This document shows, in pieces, positions 19,772 to 28,751 of a stretch of DNA of 64,000 nt (positions are counted from its first letter, which is position 1; every line of letters begins with the position of its first letter). Origin of the DNA: Aurantiochytrium sp. KH105 (lineage: Eukaryota > Sar > Bigyra > Thraustochytrida > Thraustochytriidae); contig BGKB01000076.1 in the NCBI GenBank assembly GCA_003116975.1, forward strand, positions 62,001 to 126,000, in the 5' to 3' direction. The translations under genes and the position numbers were made by a program. The notes under the pieces were generated by a model. The model did no database searches and was not told the origin of the DNA. It was given only the letters and a program-made list of their open reading frames with translations.

Positions 19772-22210
19772 TGCCTCGACGGCGCCGTAGGTCTCCCTCC
19801 TTTTGCGCTGGAAACGGAGAGGAGGAGGGAAGGGAGGGGGAGAAGAGTTTTACTTTTGCTTGGACGTGTATTGCCTTTGGCTTGCTATACCGTCTAGTCT
19901 TCGTCTGCTCGTACTCGCGCTCCGGAGAGAGGAGCTTTTTTGAAGCTGTCTTTCCAGCACGCGAGCCAGCTGAGCCGCGACGGGCAAAGAAAAGCAGAGC
20001 AAACACAGATGCGCGGAAGCGGTCGCCTGCGCAACACGTACGCGCGAGCGAGGTCCAGCCGAGAAAGGGGAATGTGGAGGGGTCGAACGCACGCCTAATC
20101 CACTCACTCTTCGCAGGCGGTTTTCCCTCCTTCGCCCACTTGCAGTCAGCTATCGCTCAGCTAAATGCTTTGCTTACCAACGTGGGTTGGCTTTGGTCAG
20201 GTCGGGTCACTCGCTCGCTCACTCGCTCGCTCTCGCCTGTGCGTTGCGCGACAGCGCAGTCCTGCAGCCTGCCGCTGGAGTCCAGCGGGCGCTGCAGACT
20301 TGGACTCTCTCGTCGTTCGTTTCTCCTTCCGGCCGCGTCTAGGGCCACTGCGGCCGGTGGCCCTGGCGTGCAGACTGGACTCTGGCTCACACTTGAACCC
20401 GAGTTCGAGCTCGGCTCGGCTCCAGGCTCGGACTCGAACTCCGCTCGCTAACGTGGGGTTTTAGTGAAACGATGAATGGCGAAATGGACGGAGCTCCTGC
20501 GCGCGAGCTGGCCTCGCTGCCTGCTGCTCGCTGCGCTGCGCTGCTCTGCGCTGCGGCGCCTCGGCCCGTCCAGTTCGAGCGAGCAGCGGGTCTGGCTGGC
20601 GCCGCCGCGTCCTCCTCGCGCGGCCCTGGGCGCCGCCGCCCGCGCTTCCAAGGCTCGGCTGGCAGCGGCAGGCAGTGAGGCAGAAGCAGGCGGCTTGGCT
20701 TCCTGCCGCCGCGGTTTCCTGTGCACGTGCTGCCTCCGCGACCGCGCGGGCCGCGCCCTGCCGCTGCGCCTGCGCCTGCTCCTGCTCCTGCGCCTGCTCC
20801 TGCTCCCGCCGGGCCGCCGCTGCCGAGGGCGCGTCGCGCGACTGCCGCGCCGCGCGAGGCCGCCGCCCTGCCGCCGCCGCCCGCGAGACGGACAGTCGCG
20901 GCGCCGCGGCGCGGTCCCGGCGCCGTCGCACTTTGTTTGATCGGTCGGCGGCGAAACAATGTGCGATGAGAGACGGCGCCAAAGTGGACGCACGGCCCTG
21001 CCGGTCCAGCCCGCCGCCGCGGCTTCTTGCCCTCGGCGGCCGCCTGCCTTCGCCTCGCCCTCGCGACGGCGCTCGAGGGCCTCGAGCGTCGTCGCCCTCG
21101 GCGGCCGCCTGCCTCTCGACCACCCCGGGCGGCGCATGCGGGGCGAGGCGAGGCGAGAGCGCGGCCGCTCCCCCGCCCGCTGGACTTCCTCCCGGACCCA
21201 CAAGAAGCGCCAGGCAGCCAGGCAGCCAGGCAGCAGGCAGGCAGCGTGCGGCGCCGGCCCCCGGGTGTGGATGCCGTGGTATGGGCGTGCATGGCGACCT
21301 CCAGGAACGAACGTCATGCCTCGTGAGAGTGCCGGAGCGGCGCTGCAGCTAGTCGTGCGACTGTGGCTTCAACTTTAAGTGACAGTGACTACAGTTGTAT
21401 ACGTGTTTTTTTTTTTAACGGATCTCTCCAAAAGACGTTTCGGCTGGCCAGAGCGTGACTTGGAATGACTGCTTCCAAGGAGGAAAACACGCCCACCTTC
21501 ATGCGCTGGTGGTCGCAGTCGCAGTCGCAGTCGCAGTCACCACGGTTGGTTGCATCACGAGATTGTTGATGCAAGGATGGCTGGTCGGATGATTGAGGTC
21601 GATTGCGTGCAGTGAGTGATTCTTGGCAGTGATTGATTGCCATGTGACGGCAATGGCGGATACACTTGCCATAGATCGTTATATAAATATTTGCCTCGTT
21701 CTTCGAGTAGGTCCTTTGGTTATCATAGCCTATCTGGTTCTCAACAATCTAGGACTATGGGCCTACCTCGTTCTTCAAGTAACTTCCTTGCCTTTCACCA
21801 CTTGTCTTCTCCTTTCCCCTTTCCCCCCCTTGATACTAGCAGCCCTCTCCACCATCGTCGACTCCTCCCGCATACCCGACTTAAACCACGCCATTGTCCA
21901 CTTGACGGCCAGTATAACCCACTTCGCCAAGGCCCAACCCCCCCTTGCGCATAACGCACTTGGCGCCCCACGGGGCCAGCGCGCAGACCGCGACGACGCC
22001 GCGTCTCGGGCGAGCGAGCCGAGGCCCGCGCCCGCGCCGGGAGGACCGGGTGGCCCTGGCCGCCCAAGAAGGAGACACCGCTCGTTCGGAGCCAGGCCCC
22101 GCTCCCGGCTACGGTCTGGCGGCAGTGGTGCAGCCGGGCAGGGTCGTTCTCATTTCCTGGAAACGCAGCGAGCGCACGACGGAGGGCTCGTGTCACGTTG
22201 CCTGGCCAAT
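19772..22210. other. GC-rich divergent spacer
   Basis: This 2.4-kb spacer lies between the RGS gene and the TTL-like gene. From 20450 to 21320 three or more long frames overlap on both strands, all arginine/alanine/glycine-rich, so I treat them as compositional. A GTCGCA repeat lies at about 21510-21540. From 21623 the frame of the downstream gene is already open; it encodes leucine-rich sequence that I regard as leader. Confidence 0.5.
21510..21540. repeat. (GTCGCA)n hexanucleotide repeat
   Basis: Four to five copies of GTCGCA in the spacer upstream of the TTL-like gene. Confidence 0.85.
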
Positions 22211-24037
22211 ATGTGCCGGCACCCTTTCGGCGCGGTGCTGCTCGTCATGAGCTTGTACTTTTGCGTCTTCATCCTAGATCTGCTCGACGTCAAAGTGGAC
22301 GACGGCACAGGCCTCATTCACGAGTACGAAAAGATCCGCAGGATAAACGAAGACCTGCTCAAGGAGGAGGAGGCGCGCCAGATCGCCGAGGCCAAACTCA
22401 AGTTCGACAATTCGCTCTCGACGTATCAAGGTGATTCCACCCACCCATGGGAGAACCCTTTCACAAAGACCCTTATCGCGAGTCCTGTGCGCAAGACGGA
22501 GGCCTTGCAAGAGCTTCATCAGCAACTCGAAGACAGCATCATCTACTACCTTTATCGACATGGCGAGAGCCTGGCCGAACCAATTCTCGACGTTGACGCC
22601 GAGGCAGAGGCGCGCATGGAAGCCCTCATTAAGCGCCAGCGCATGGTCGAGGATCGTTTCGAAAAAGTCACCAAGCTGCCTACGAGTCTCCGCGTGCGCG
22701 ACTATGCCTACGTATCTCCACTTTCCGACCCGGCGCTCTCCGTGCCGCCGACCCCGAGCAACCTTGATGAACTCGCCAAGAAACCATCCTCTGTGTCTAG
22801 CATGTTTTCCAGTGTCGTCTCGTCAGTCTTTGGCAGTGGATCCGATGGCGCCTCTTCAAACAACGCTGCCGATGAAGCCAACACCAATGACGAGCACGAC
22901 GAGCCCGAGGCAGAAACCCAGAATACCGATGGCTCTTCCAGTCAGGACAAGCTCTCCTCCACGGGATCCTTTGCTGTGCTTGCGGACCCCTCCAAGAGCC
23001 CCAAGTCGGCCTCGGTAATCGCTCTCGAGTCAGCGCTCTCCGAGGCAGGATACTCGCGCCACGCTGGTCCTGGCCTGCCGCTTATCCTCTTGGCCTATGG
23101 CCGAACCTGTCCTAATCCAAAGGCCATTGCGGCCAAGGACCCAGGTGGTCAGCACGCCATTTTTTGCGCTGCTTACACGGGTGGCCAAGGGGCGCGATTT
23201 GTCTTTACGGACGCAGACGCCTTTCAAGGTGCTTTGGGCTCCATTCTGCCCTCGCGCGCGCAAGACGCAGTCACTGTGGCACAACGGGTGCGCCACTTTT
23301 ACCGCTTCTTTCAAGAGACAGATCGACCACAACTTATCGAGGCATCCCAGGCATCGCCCGCGCCGATCCTTGTCCTGCAGGCCATGGGCGCCGGCAAACC
23401 GCAGCTTGTGCAGGCCTCGAACGTGCCTGCTTTGCTGCAAAAGGAGGCGTACATTGCAGACAAACCGAAAATTGTCGGCGCTCCCTTTGTTGCATCGCAA
23501 ATGCTCTGGCCTGGTACCAACAGGGCCTTCATGGTCCGCTCTTGGCTCGTCATTCGTCGCGCCGCGCCCGAACTCTTTGCCACCTTTTACACGGGTGACA
23601 TTGTGAAAGCGACAGTGGACTACGCGCCCTTTGCAGGACGTGAACCTGCTGACACAACGGTGAGCATGCGATTTCCCGTCTTGGCGCAAGACGCAGAGCC
23701 CATGCCGTTTGCAGATCATGCGAGCAACGCACTTCCCGAGACCTTTCAGGAGGATTTACGGCGAGCAGCGGCCTACACAGCTGTGCGCCTTGGTGCCTCA
23801 CGTCCAGCTGATAATCTCGGCGATATTCGTCTCGTGCAGCATCTTTGTCTCGACTTTGTTGTTGAAAGTCAGACCCAAACTCCACTGCTCATGACTGTAT
23901 CTCCTAATTGCGACATTGAGGCCGCATCCGAGGCCACCAAGCAAGCCGTGACTACGGATCTGATCTCTTCTCTTGTCAGCGGCGAGGCTTCTTCTGTTGT
24001 GGTCGACCAAGCCAATGGCTTTTTTATCTCCAGCTAG
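22211..24037 (+). CDS. Membrane-anchored protein, remote tubulin-tyrosine-ligase-like fold
   Basis: From the ATG at 22211 the product is 608 residues and begins with one hydrophobic helix (about 4-24, FGAVLLVMSLYFCVFILDLL), which suggests a signal-anchored type II protein. The frame stays open back to 21623, but those 196 residues look like leader. A charged coiled segment follows (about 30-70), then a disordered acidic/serine stretch (about 195-260). The last 330 residues match a tubulin-tyrosine-ligase ATP-grasp layout loosely: LVLQAMGAGKPQLVQ, a FMVRSWLVIRR segment where TTLs have RKFDLRVYVLVT, and a closing LDFVVES...LLMTVSPN where TTLs have GFDFMLD...LLEVNASP. The glutamate and asparagine of that last motif are replaced by threonine and serine, so catalysis is doubtful. 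The fold call is my inference. Confidence 0.6.
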   Translation: MCRHPFGAVLLVMSLYFCVFILDLLDVKVDDGTGLIHEYEKIRRINEDLLKEEEARQIAEAKLKFDNSLSTYQGDSTHPWENPFTKTLIASPVRKTEALQELHQQLEDSIIYYLYRHGESLAEPILDVDAEAEARMEALIKRQRMVEDRFEKVTKLPTSLRVRDYAYVSPLSDPALSVPPTPSNLDELAKKPSSVSSMFSSVVSSVFGSGSDGASSNNAADEANTNDEHDEPEAETQNTDGSSSQDKLSSTGSFAVLADPSKSPKSASVIALESALSEAGYSRHAGPGLPLILLAYGRTCPNPKAIAAKDPGGQHAIFCAAYTGGQGARFVFTDADAFQGALGSILPSRAQDAVTVAQRVRHFYRFFQETDRPQLIEASQASPAPILVLQAMGAGKPQLVQASNVPALLQKEAYIADKPKIVGAPFVASQMLWPGTNRAFMVRSWLVIRRAAPELFATFYTGDIVKATVDYAPFAGREPADTTVSMRFPVLAQDAEPMPFADHASNALPETFQEDLRRAAAYTAVRLGASRPADNLGDIRLVQHLCLDFVVESQTQTPLLMTVSPNCDIEAASEATKQAVTTDLISSLVSGEASSVVVDQANGFFISS

Positions 24038-24248
24038 ACTCATTCAATCGATTTTATTCCAATCGTCATGGTCTTTCCCTAGAATGACATTCTAGTGCTG
24101 CTGCAACCTACCAGCGACGAGACATGCCTTTTCGATTGCATACTAGGACCCCTGGTCCTGTGTGATTCTTTGCACACCAAAAACAGCTTGTTTAACCCCC
24201 CCAAAAGAACAGCTTGTTTATTCGAAACAAAAAAATAAAAGAGTATTT

Positions 24249-26489
24249 TCAACTTGCGGTGTTGGGGACGTTTATCGATTCTCGATCGAGGTGCAACGTC
24301 ACGGCAAGCTCCAACTCGTGCTTCGATTCCAATGTCTTCCGCTCAAGCGATAAAGTTGCCAAATTCGAGAATGCACTTTGCGTGCGCCTTGGCGTCGCGC
24401 CCGTGGACGAGTGCGGGACTTGTAAAAGAATCGGAGCCAACGTCGCGCGTGCGCGCGGAAGAGCACTGCGTAACGAGAGAACGACAACAGCCTCATGAAA
24501 AGCCGCCTCGTCGGCTATCTCAAAATTAACAGAACCTGCTTTGCCCGCATCCGAGATTTTGCCCACCTCCAATGTCAGAACATCTTGTGCCGCGCACAAT
24601 TCCTCGTGTTCGTATGCGTCAATGTCAAGCTCAAGGAAAAAATCTTGCTCAGCAGCGTGCCAGTCGACGGGGTGCTTGCACCCTCGGATCTCGCTTGGTG
24701 CACGCAGCGCCTTGCCGATTGTATGCAGACGAACAAGCCGCGCTTCGATCGTCACTGTTCCCGGAAAGAAGAAGCAAGACGTCTGCAGCTTCCGTTGAAT
24801 CGCCAGCGCTTGCAGACAAAATTGCAATCCACCGACAAATTCGCGTCGTGCGCCTAAATGGGGGTAACAAAAGTCCGAACACACCAATAGTGCACGGTCC
24901 GAAGAATCCTGAGGCTCCTCGTTCTGAAGCGAGGCTAGCACCTCCACCTTACCCGAGGATGCTTCATCGCAAAGACGCTTCCACATGACCAGGCTAAAGT
25001 AGTCCGTCTCCAAACTTTTGACAGCGCAAATTTTCTCAAATTGCGCTGCAACAAACGCTACGAGGCTACCGGATCCAACGTCCCACAAATGAATCGTCGA
25101 ACACGTTTGCGCCCCCACAAGAGTTTCGAGTCCCCCTCGAATAGCTTCCTGACGCTCGTGGTCTACAACCTGTAAAAGCCGCAACGGATCCATACATGTG
25201 TTCAGTTCCGTTGTGATGGCCGACGTCTCAGCTGGTGCGGGTTTCCATTCTAGTTGCTGCACAAAGATCTCCGTCTCTGTACGGCCAAAGCCAACCTCGA
25301 TGGAGGGTCCAGCTTCCACAAGCGGGTATACCACTGGAAACCAATGATCTTGCCATTGCGCCTCTGTTTCTGGGATATTGGGCATGTTTGTAAGGGGACA
25401 GTTGCTGATTTGAACCGCTTTGTCGCTTTCCAATCTCGGGCGTTTCGGCTCCGGGTCTGGCGCGATTTCACTTCCTGCATGCACGTCAAGTTCCCACCAA
25501 ACACAGACAGCATTTGCAGTCTTATCATCGCTCGAGATCATCGAGCTTGGTTCGCAGCGAATGAAATCTTCTATGCTCTTGGCGTCTGCAAAGGCAATGT
25601 CAAAAACCTTTTCAACAGTGCCGAGGAGAACCATCTTGTGCATTTCATCCCGACTCGAGAACTTAATGTCGGTGTGTCCATCGCGATCTTTGGGCGTCGG
25701 CAGACGTGAAGTGCGTCTCTCGGAAAGGCCGAGGACCTTGTCGTCCCGTACAACGAGCTCTCCGACGCCAGTGCGCCCCACCTCTGTGTTGCACAGCTGC
25801 GCGTAAATGCGCGCCTTTTTAGGCACCACAGCGGCGCCGGGCCGGGCTAAACGGTCAAGGGCGTCGGCAAGCGAAGGCAAGATCCCTTCACGAAGTAAAT
25901 GCGAATCAAGAGTCTCAGTGACGACCAAATCAAAAGGTTCCTCTTCGGCATCTAGAGAAAACTCTGTGGAACGACACGCGAGGATTTTGACGCAGCCGTC
26001 GAGACCATTGGCGCGAACGACGTCTTGCGCCACAGCGGCCATGACACCATTCATCTCGCACCCGACAACCTCTCGAGCCCCTGCACGGGCCGCCATTACC
26101 GACAAAAGGCCGGTTCCCGCTCCGATATCGAGCACGCGTGGACCCCGGCCATGGATTGCCGCGAAAGCCCGCACCTCCTCCGCAATGGCGCGCTCGTACG
26201 CCTCATTTCGCAGCGTGTCGTTCAGCATTGGCAGCATCATCCGCGCTTTCGTCGCGAGAACAAGCGCGCGCGCCGCCTGCCCTCTTCGGACGGGTTCTCC
26301 TGCGACAATGTCTGCCGCGTCGACGTCCCTCGGGAGCACGCTCGGCGCCACGGCGACGATCTTGGACGGCATGGCGTCGGCCTCGGCCTCGACCTTGACA
26401 TCCTCGCCCTCCAGCTTCGCCGCGGCGTCCTCTTGGCTCGCGGCCTCGAAGAGCACCACGTCGCCCCACGCCGCATGCGAGGTCTGCAT
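24249..26489 (-). CDS. PRMT7: PRMT7, protein arginine methyltransferase
   Basis: The 746-residue protein has two tandem methyltransferase modules, the hallmark of PRMT7. In the first, the substrate-entry segment MLNDTLRNEAYERAI is followed by the S-adenosylmethionine motif VLDIGAGTGLLSVMAARAGA (about 140-160). The double-E loop TETLDSHLLREG keeps both glutamates at the family spacing. The second module has only a degenerate cofactor motif (WDVGSGSLVAFVAAQ), as in other PRMT7 proteins, where it acts structurally. The family monomethylates arginine in RXR contexts of histones and RNA-binding proteins. The N-terminus has an alanine/acidic extension. Its start is divergent from the JmjC gene across a 0.5-kb spacer. 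Confidence 0.9.
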   Translation of the reverse strand: MQTSHAAWGDVVLFEAASQEDAAAKLEGEDVKVEAEADAMPSKIVAVAPSVLPRDVDAADIVAGEPVRRGQAARALVLATKARMMLPMLNDTLRNEAYERAIAEEVRAFAAIHGRGPRVLDIGAGTGLLSVMAARAGAREVVGCEMNGVMAAVAQDVVRANGLDGCVKILACRSTEFSLDAEEEPFDLVVTETLDSHLLREGILPSLADALDRLARPGAAVVPKKARIYAQLCNTEVGRTGVGELVVRDDKVLGLSERRTSRLPTPKDRDGHTDIKFSSRDEMHKMVLLGTVEKVFDIAFADAKSIEDFIRCEPSSMISSDDKTANAVCVWWELDVHAGSEIAPDPEPKRPRLESDKAVQISNCPLTNMPNIPETEAQWQDHWFPVVYPLVEAGPSIEVGFGRTETEIFVQQLEWKPAPAETSAITTELNTCMDPLRLLQVVDHERQEAIRGGLETLVGAQTCSTIHLWDVGSGSLVAFVAAQFEKICAVKSLETDYFSLVMWKRLCDEASSGKVEVLASLQNEEPQDSSDRALLVCSDFCYPHLGARREFVGGLQFCLQALAIQRKLQTSCFFFPGTVTIEARLVRLHTIGKALRAPSEIRGCKHPVDWHAAEQDFFLELDIDAYEHEELCAAQDVLTLEVGKISDAGKAGSVNFEIADEAAFHEAVVVLSLRSALPRARATLAPILLQVPHSSTGATPRRTQSAFSNLATLSLERKTLESKHELELAVTLHLDRESINVPNTAS

Positions 26490-26991
26490 CTCCGCCCGCG
26501 CGCCGCGCCGCCGCGCCCGCCTCCGCCCTCGGCCGCCGCGCCCTCCTCGTTCGCGCTTTGCTTGCGGCCGGGCGCGGCGTGCAGCGAGATGCTAACTGCA
26601 AGCAGCTTTTGAATCCCTGTACAGTTAGGTCGAGTTGGGTGGCCGGAGCACTGCAGAACGAAGGAACCAAAACAAGATCGGAGAAGGCGGAGGCAGCGCG
26701 GGAGCACGCTCGGCCCGCCGCTGGAGCCGGCGCCCGCGCGCGCGGCGCCCGCCCGCGGTGCCCGCCCGCGGAGCAGCAGGGACTGCGCCGGCGGCGGCGG
26801 CGAGATCGGCCATGGCGGCGAGATCGGCCATGGCGGCGAGATCGGCCATGGCGGCGAGATCGGCCATGGCGACGAGGACCAGTCCGCGAGCGAGCGACGC
26901 CGCGTTGCGGCGAAGGCGGCGCAGCGCAGCGAGAAGCACGGCGCGGGGAGAGAGGAGGTCGACGTGCTTGTCCACACGATCCGGAAGCGCG
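26490..26991. promoter_or_regulatory. Shared divergent promoter/leader of PRMT7 and the JmjC gene
   Basis: This is about 500 bases between two divergent starts. It contains an 18-bp tandem repeat (26800-26871) whose unit holds CCATGG. The JmjC frame is open through the whole right half of this region. Confidence 0.55.
26800..26871 (+). repeat. 18-bp tandem repeat, four copies
   Basis: Four identical or nearly identical copies of GCGAGATCGGCCATGGCG. Each copy contains an ATG in GCCATGG context. The unit is a multiple of three and lies in the open JmjC frame, where it reads as MAARSA repeats. Confidence 0.95.
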
Positions 26992-28431
26992 ATGTTGGTC
27001 TCTCTCGCTCGACTCGCGATCTGGCTCGGGGTCGCGACGGTGCTCGCGGTCGCCAGAGACGATGTTGTCAGGGTCGAGACCGCTGCCGAGGAGGCCGCGT
27101 GCGAAGATCGAGACCCCGTGGCGTGGCAGAGCGTTAAGGTCGACGATGGGTCGGAGCTCCGCGTGCCGATCGGCGAGAGTCCGGCCCAAGCAGTGGCGGA
27201 AGCGCTCGAGTTGTGCGCCGATCTGCGCGTGGACGGCGATCAGTGCGACATGCTGGTCGCGACCATCTGGGAAAAGGCCGTAATTTCTAATTTGCAGCAC
27301 CTCGCTGCGCCGCATCGAGACACTTCAATCCTTGAGCAAGATCTTGTCCAAGAACAGCGAGCCCTCAAGGCGGAACTGCATCACGCGCGTGATCGCCTCG
27401 CACGCGCATTGCGATCGAAGCGCGAGCTCGAGAGTCGTCTTGCGCACGCGCGGCGTGCCGCGGAGCCGACTTTGTCCGCAACACAGGCGAGGATCATTCC
27501 GATACCAGTTCGCGACGCTGCGAATCTATCGGTGTCGGAGTTTCACACCTCGTTTGTGTCACCCGGGATCCCGGTGATTTTGCGAGGTCTCGACGCCCTG
27601 TTCGAGTCCTTTGCGAGCCCAGAGGCAATACGAGAGAAATGCAGTCTCAAGGGCGTGCGACTCAAACGCGTTTCGGACAATGCGACGTCGTGGGCAAAGC
27701 TGGAGCGGGTTGCTACGGTTGACATGGACACGTTTTTCTCCACACTCGAGGGCTCTGACCTTTATCTTCACGACGAACCTATTGAGCGCATCTGTCCAGA
27801 ACTATTATCGTCCTTCCGCGTACCCGCATACTTTGCCGAAGACCTGCTGCAGCGTGCACCCTCTTGGCTTTCGCCCTTTTGGGCCAATTTCCGTGACTAT
27901 TGGCCTAGCGTTTTTGTCAGTGGCTCGAACTCGGGATCCGGTCTGCATGCCGATTGGTGCTCTTCTTCGGCCTGGATGGCTGTCACACATGGACAAAAGC
28001 ACTGGCGCATCGTACCTCAGCGTATGCGCAATCTTCTCGCCGAGGATGTGATGAACCCGGGCACCTTTCACGAATCTCTGTTTTTGACAGAGCCACAGAC
28101 GACTCTTCCCGCTGTCGATATTTTCGACGCACTTGTCGGACCAGGCGATGTCATTTTTATTCCAAGTGGGGCGCCGCATCAGGTGCAAAATCGCGGGGTT
28201 ACAGTCGCCGTGGCAATGAACATGGTACTTCGCGAGGACCTCCCTGTCTTCATGTCTGCGCTTGCCGACCAAGCTGCGGTCTCCCCGCATAGCACTCATG
28301 CTCAATTGCTTCCCGTCTTAGCTCGTCTGCAACGCGAAGCGTCCATCATGGCCCCGCTCGGAACAAGTCCAGAAGCAGACAACGGTGAAGCTTCCGTGTC
28401 GCTGGACCAGTTCAAGTCGCCCACGTCTTGA
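26992..28431 (+). CDS. JmjC/cupin-8 2-oxoglutarate oxygenase with signal peptide
   Basis: Read from the ATG at 26992 the product is 479 residues and opens with a hydrophobic signal-like segment (MLVSLARLAIWLGVATVLAV). A short coiled segment follows (about 118-160). The JmjC domain starts with IPVRDAANLSVSEF and PVILRG. The iron-binding triad is intact: His319 and Asp321 in GLHADWCSSS, and His396 in FIPSGAPHQVQN. THGQKHWRIVP supplies the 2-oxoglutarate-side strand. The family hydroxylates proteins or demethylates histones. With a signal peptide this one would act in the secretory pathway, as JMJD8 does in the ER lumen. Four upstream in-frame ATGs in strong context leave the start unsettled. 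Confidence 0.85.
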   Translation: MLVSLARLAIWLGVATVLAVARDDVVRVETAAEEAACEDRDPVAWQSVKVDDGSELRVPIGESPAQAVAEALELCADLRVDGDQCDMLVATIWEKAVISNLQHLAAPHRDTSILEQDLVQEQRALKAELHHARDRLARALRSKRELESRLAHARRAAEPTLSATQARIIPIPVRDAANLSVSEFHTSFVSPGIPVILRGLDALFESFASPEAIREKCSLKGVRLKRVSDNATSWAKLERVATVDMDTFFSTLEGSDLYLHDEPIERICPELLSSFRVPAYFAEDLLQRAPSWLSPFWANFRDYWPSVFVSGSNSGSGLHADWCSSSAWMAVTHGQKHWRIVPQRMRNLLAEDVMNPGTFHESLFLTEPQTTLPAVDIFDALVGPGDVIFIPSGAPHQVQNRGVTVAVAMNMVLREDLPVFMSALADQAAVSPHSTHAQLLPVLARLQREASIMAPLGTSPEADNGEASVSLDQFKSPTS

Positions 28432-28751
28432 ACGTAGCATTTTTTCCTTTACTTCTTCCAAACAGCACACTGCCATTTAGCGGTTCGCACTGATGTTTGA
28501 ACGTTCAGTCTTTGGTGGCTCTACCCAGGGCATGATTACTATTCTTGGCTAAGTAAGGCGATCTTGCCATTGTGAGCAAGGTCGGCACCGAATTTGTTCC
28601 ATTTTTTTATCATGAATGATCTTTGAAACCAAACGTCACAATTTCCCTGAAATCACGACATTTCACAGTGTTCTCCCCCGCCTTCCTACCAAAACAAAAG
28701 AAACCAAATGACGACAACGGAGAAAACATACAAATCATTCCTTTCATCATT
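28432..28751. other. Convergent 3' spacer
   Basis: AT-rich sequence between the JmjC stop and the HECT ligase stop. No gene or repeat seen. Confidence 0.6.

Noticed and set aside
20387-21352. Long overlapping ORFs on both strands (up to 301 codons) in very GC-rich DNA
   Set aside because: At least three frames per strand are open at once and all give arginine/alanine/glycine-rich sequence. This is expected from the base composition; there is no domain or hydrophobic pattern.
21623-22210. In-frame 196-residue N-terminal extension of the TTL-like gene with leucine-rich stretches
   Set aside because: Composition and codon use differ from the body of the gene, and it passes through arginine/proline-rich GC DNA. 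The ATG at 22211 directly precedes a clean signal anchor. Kept only as an alternative start.
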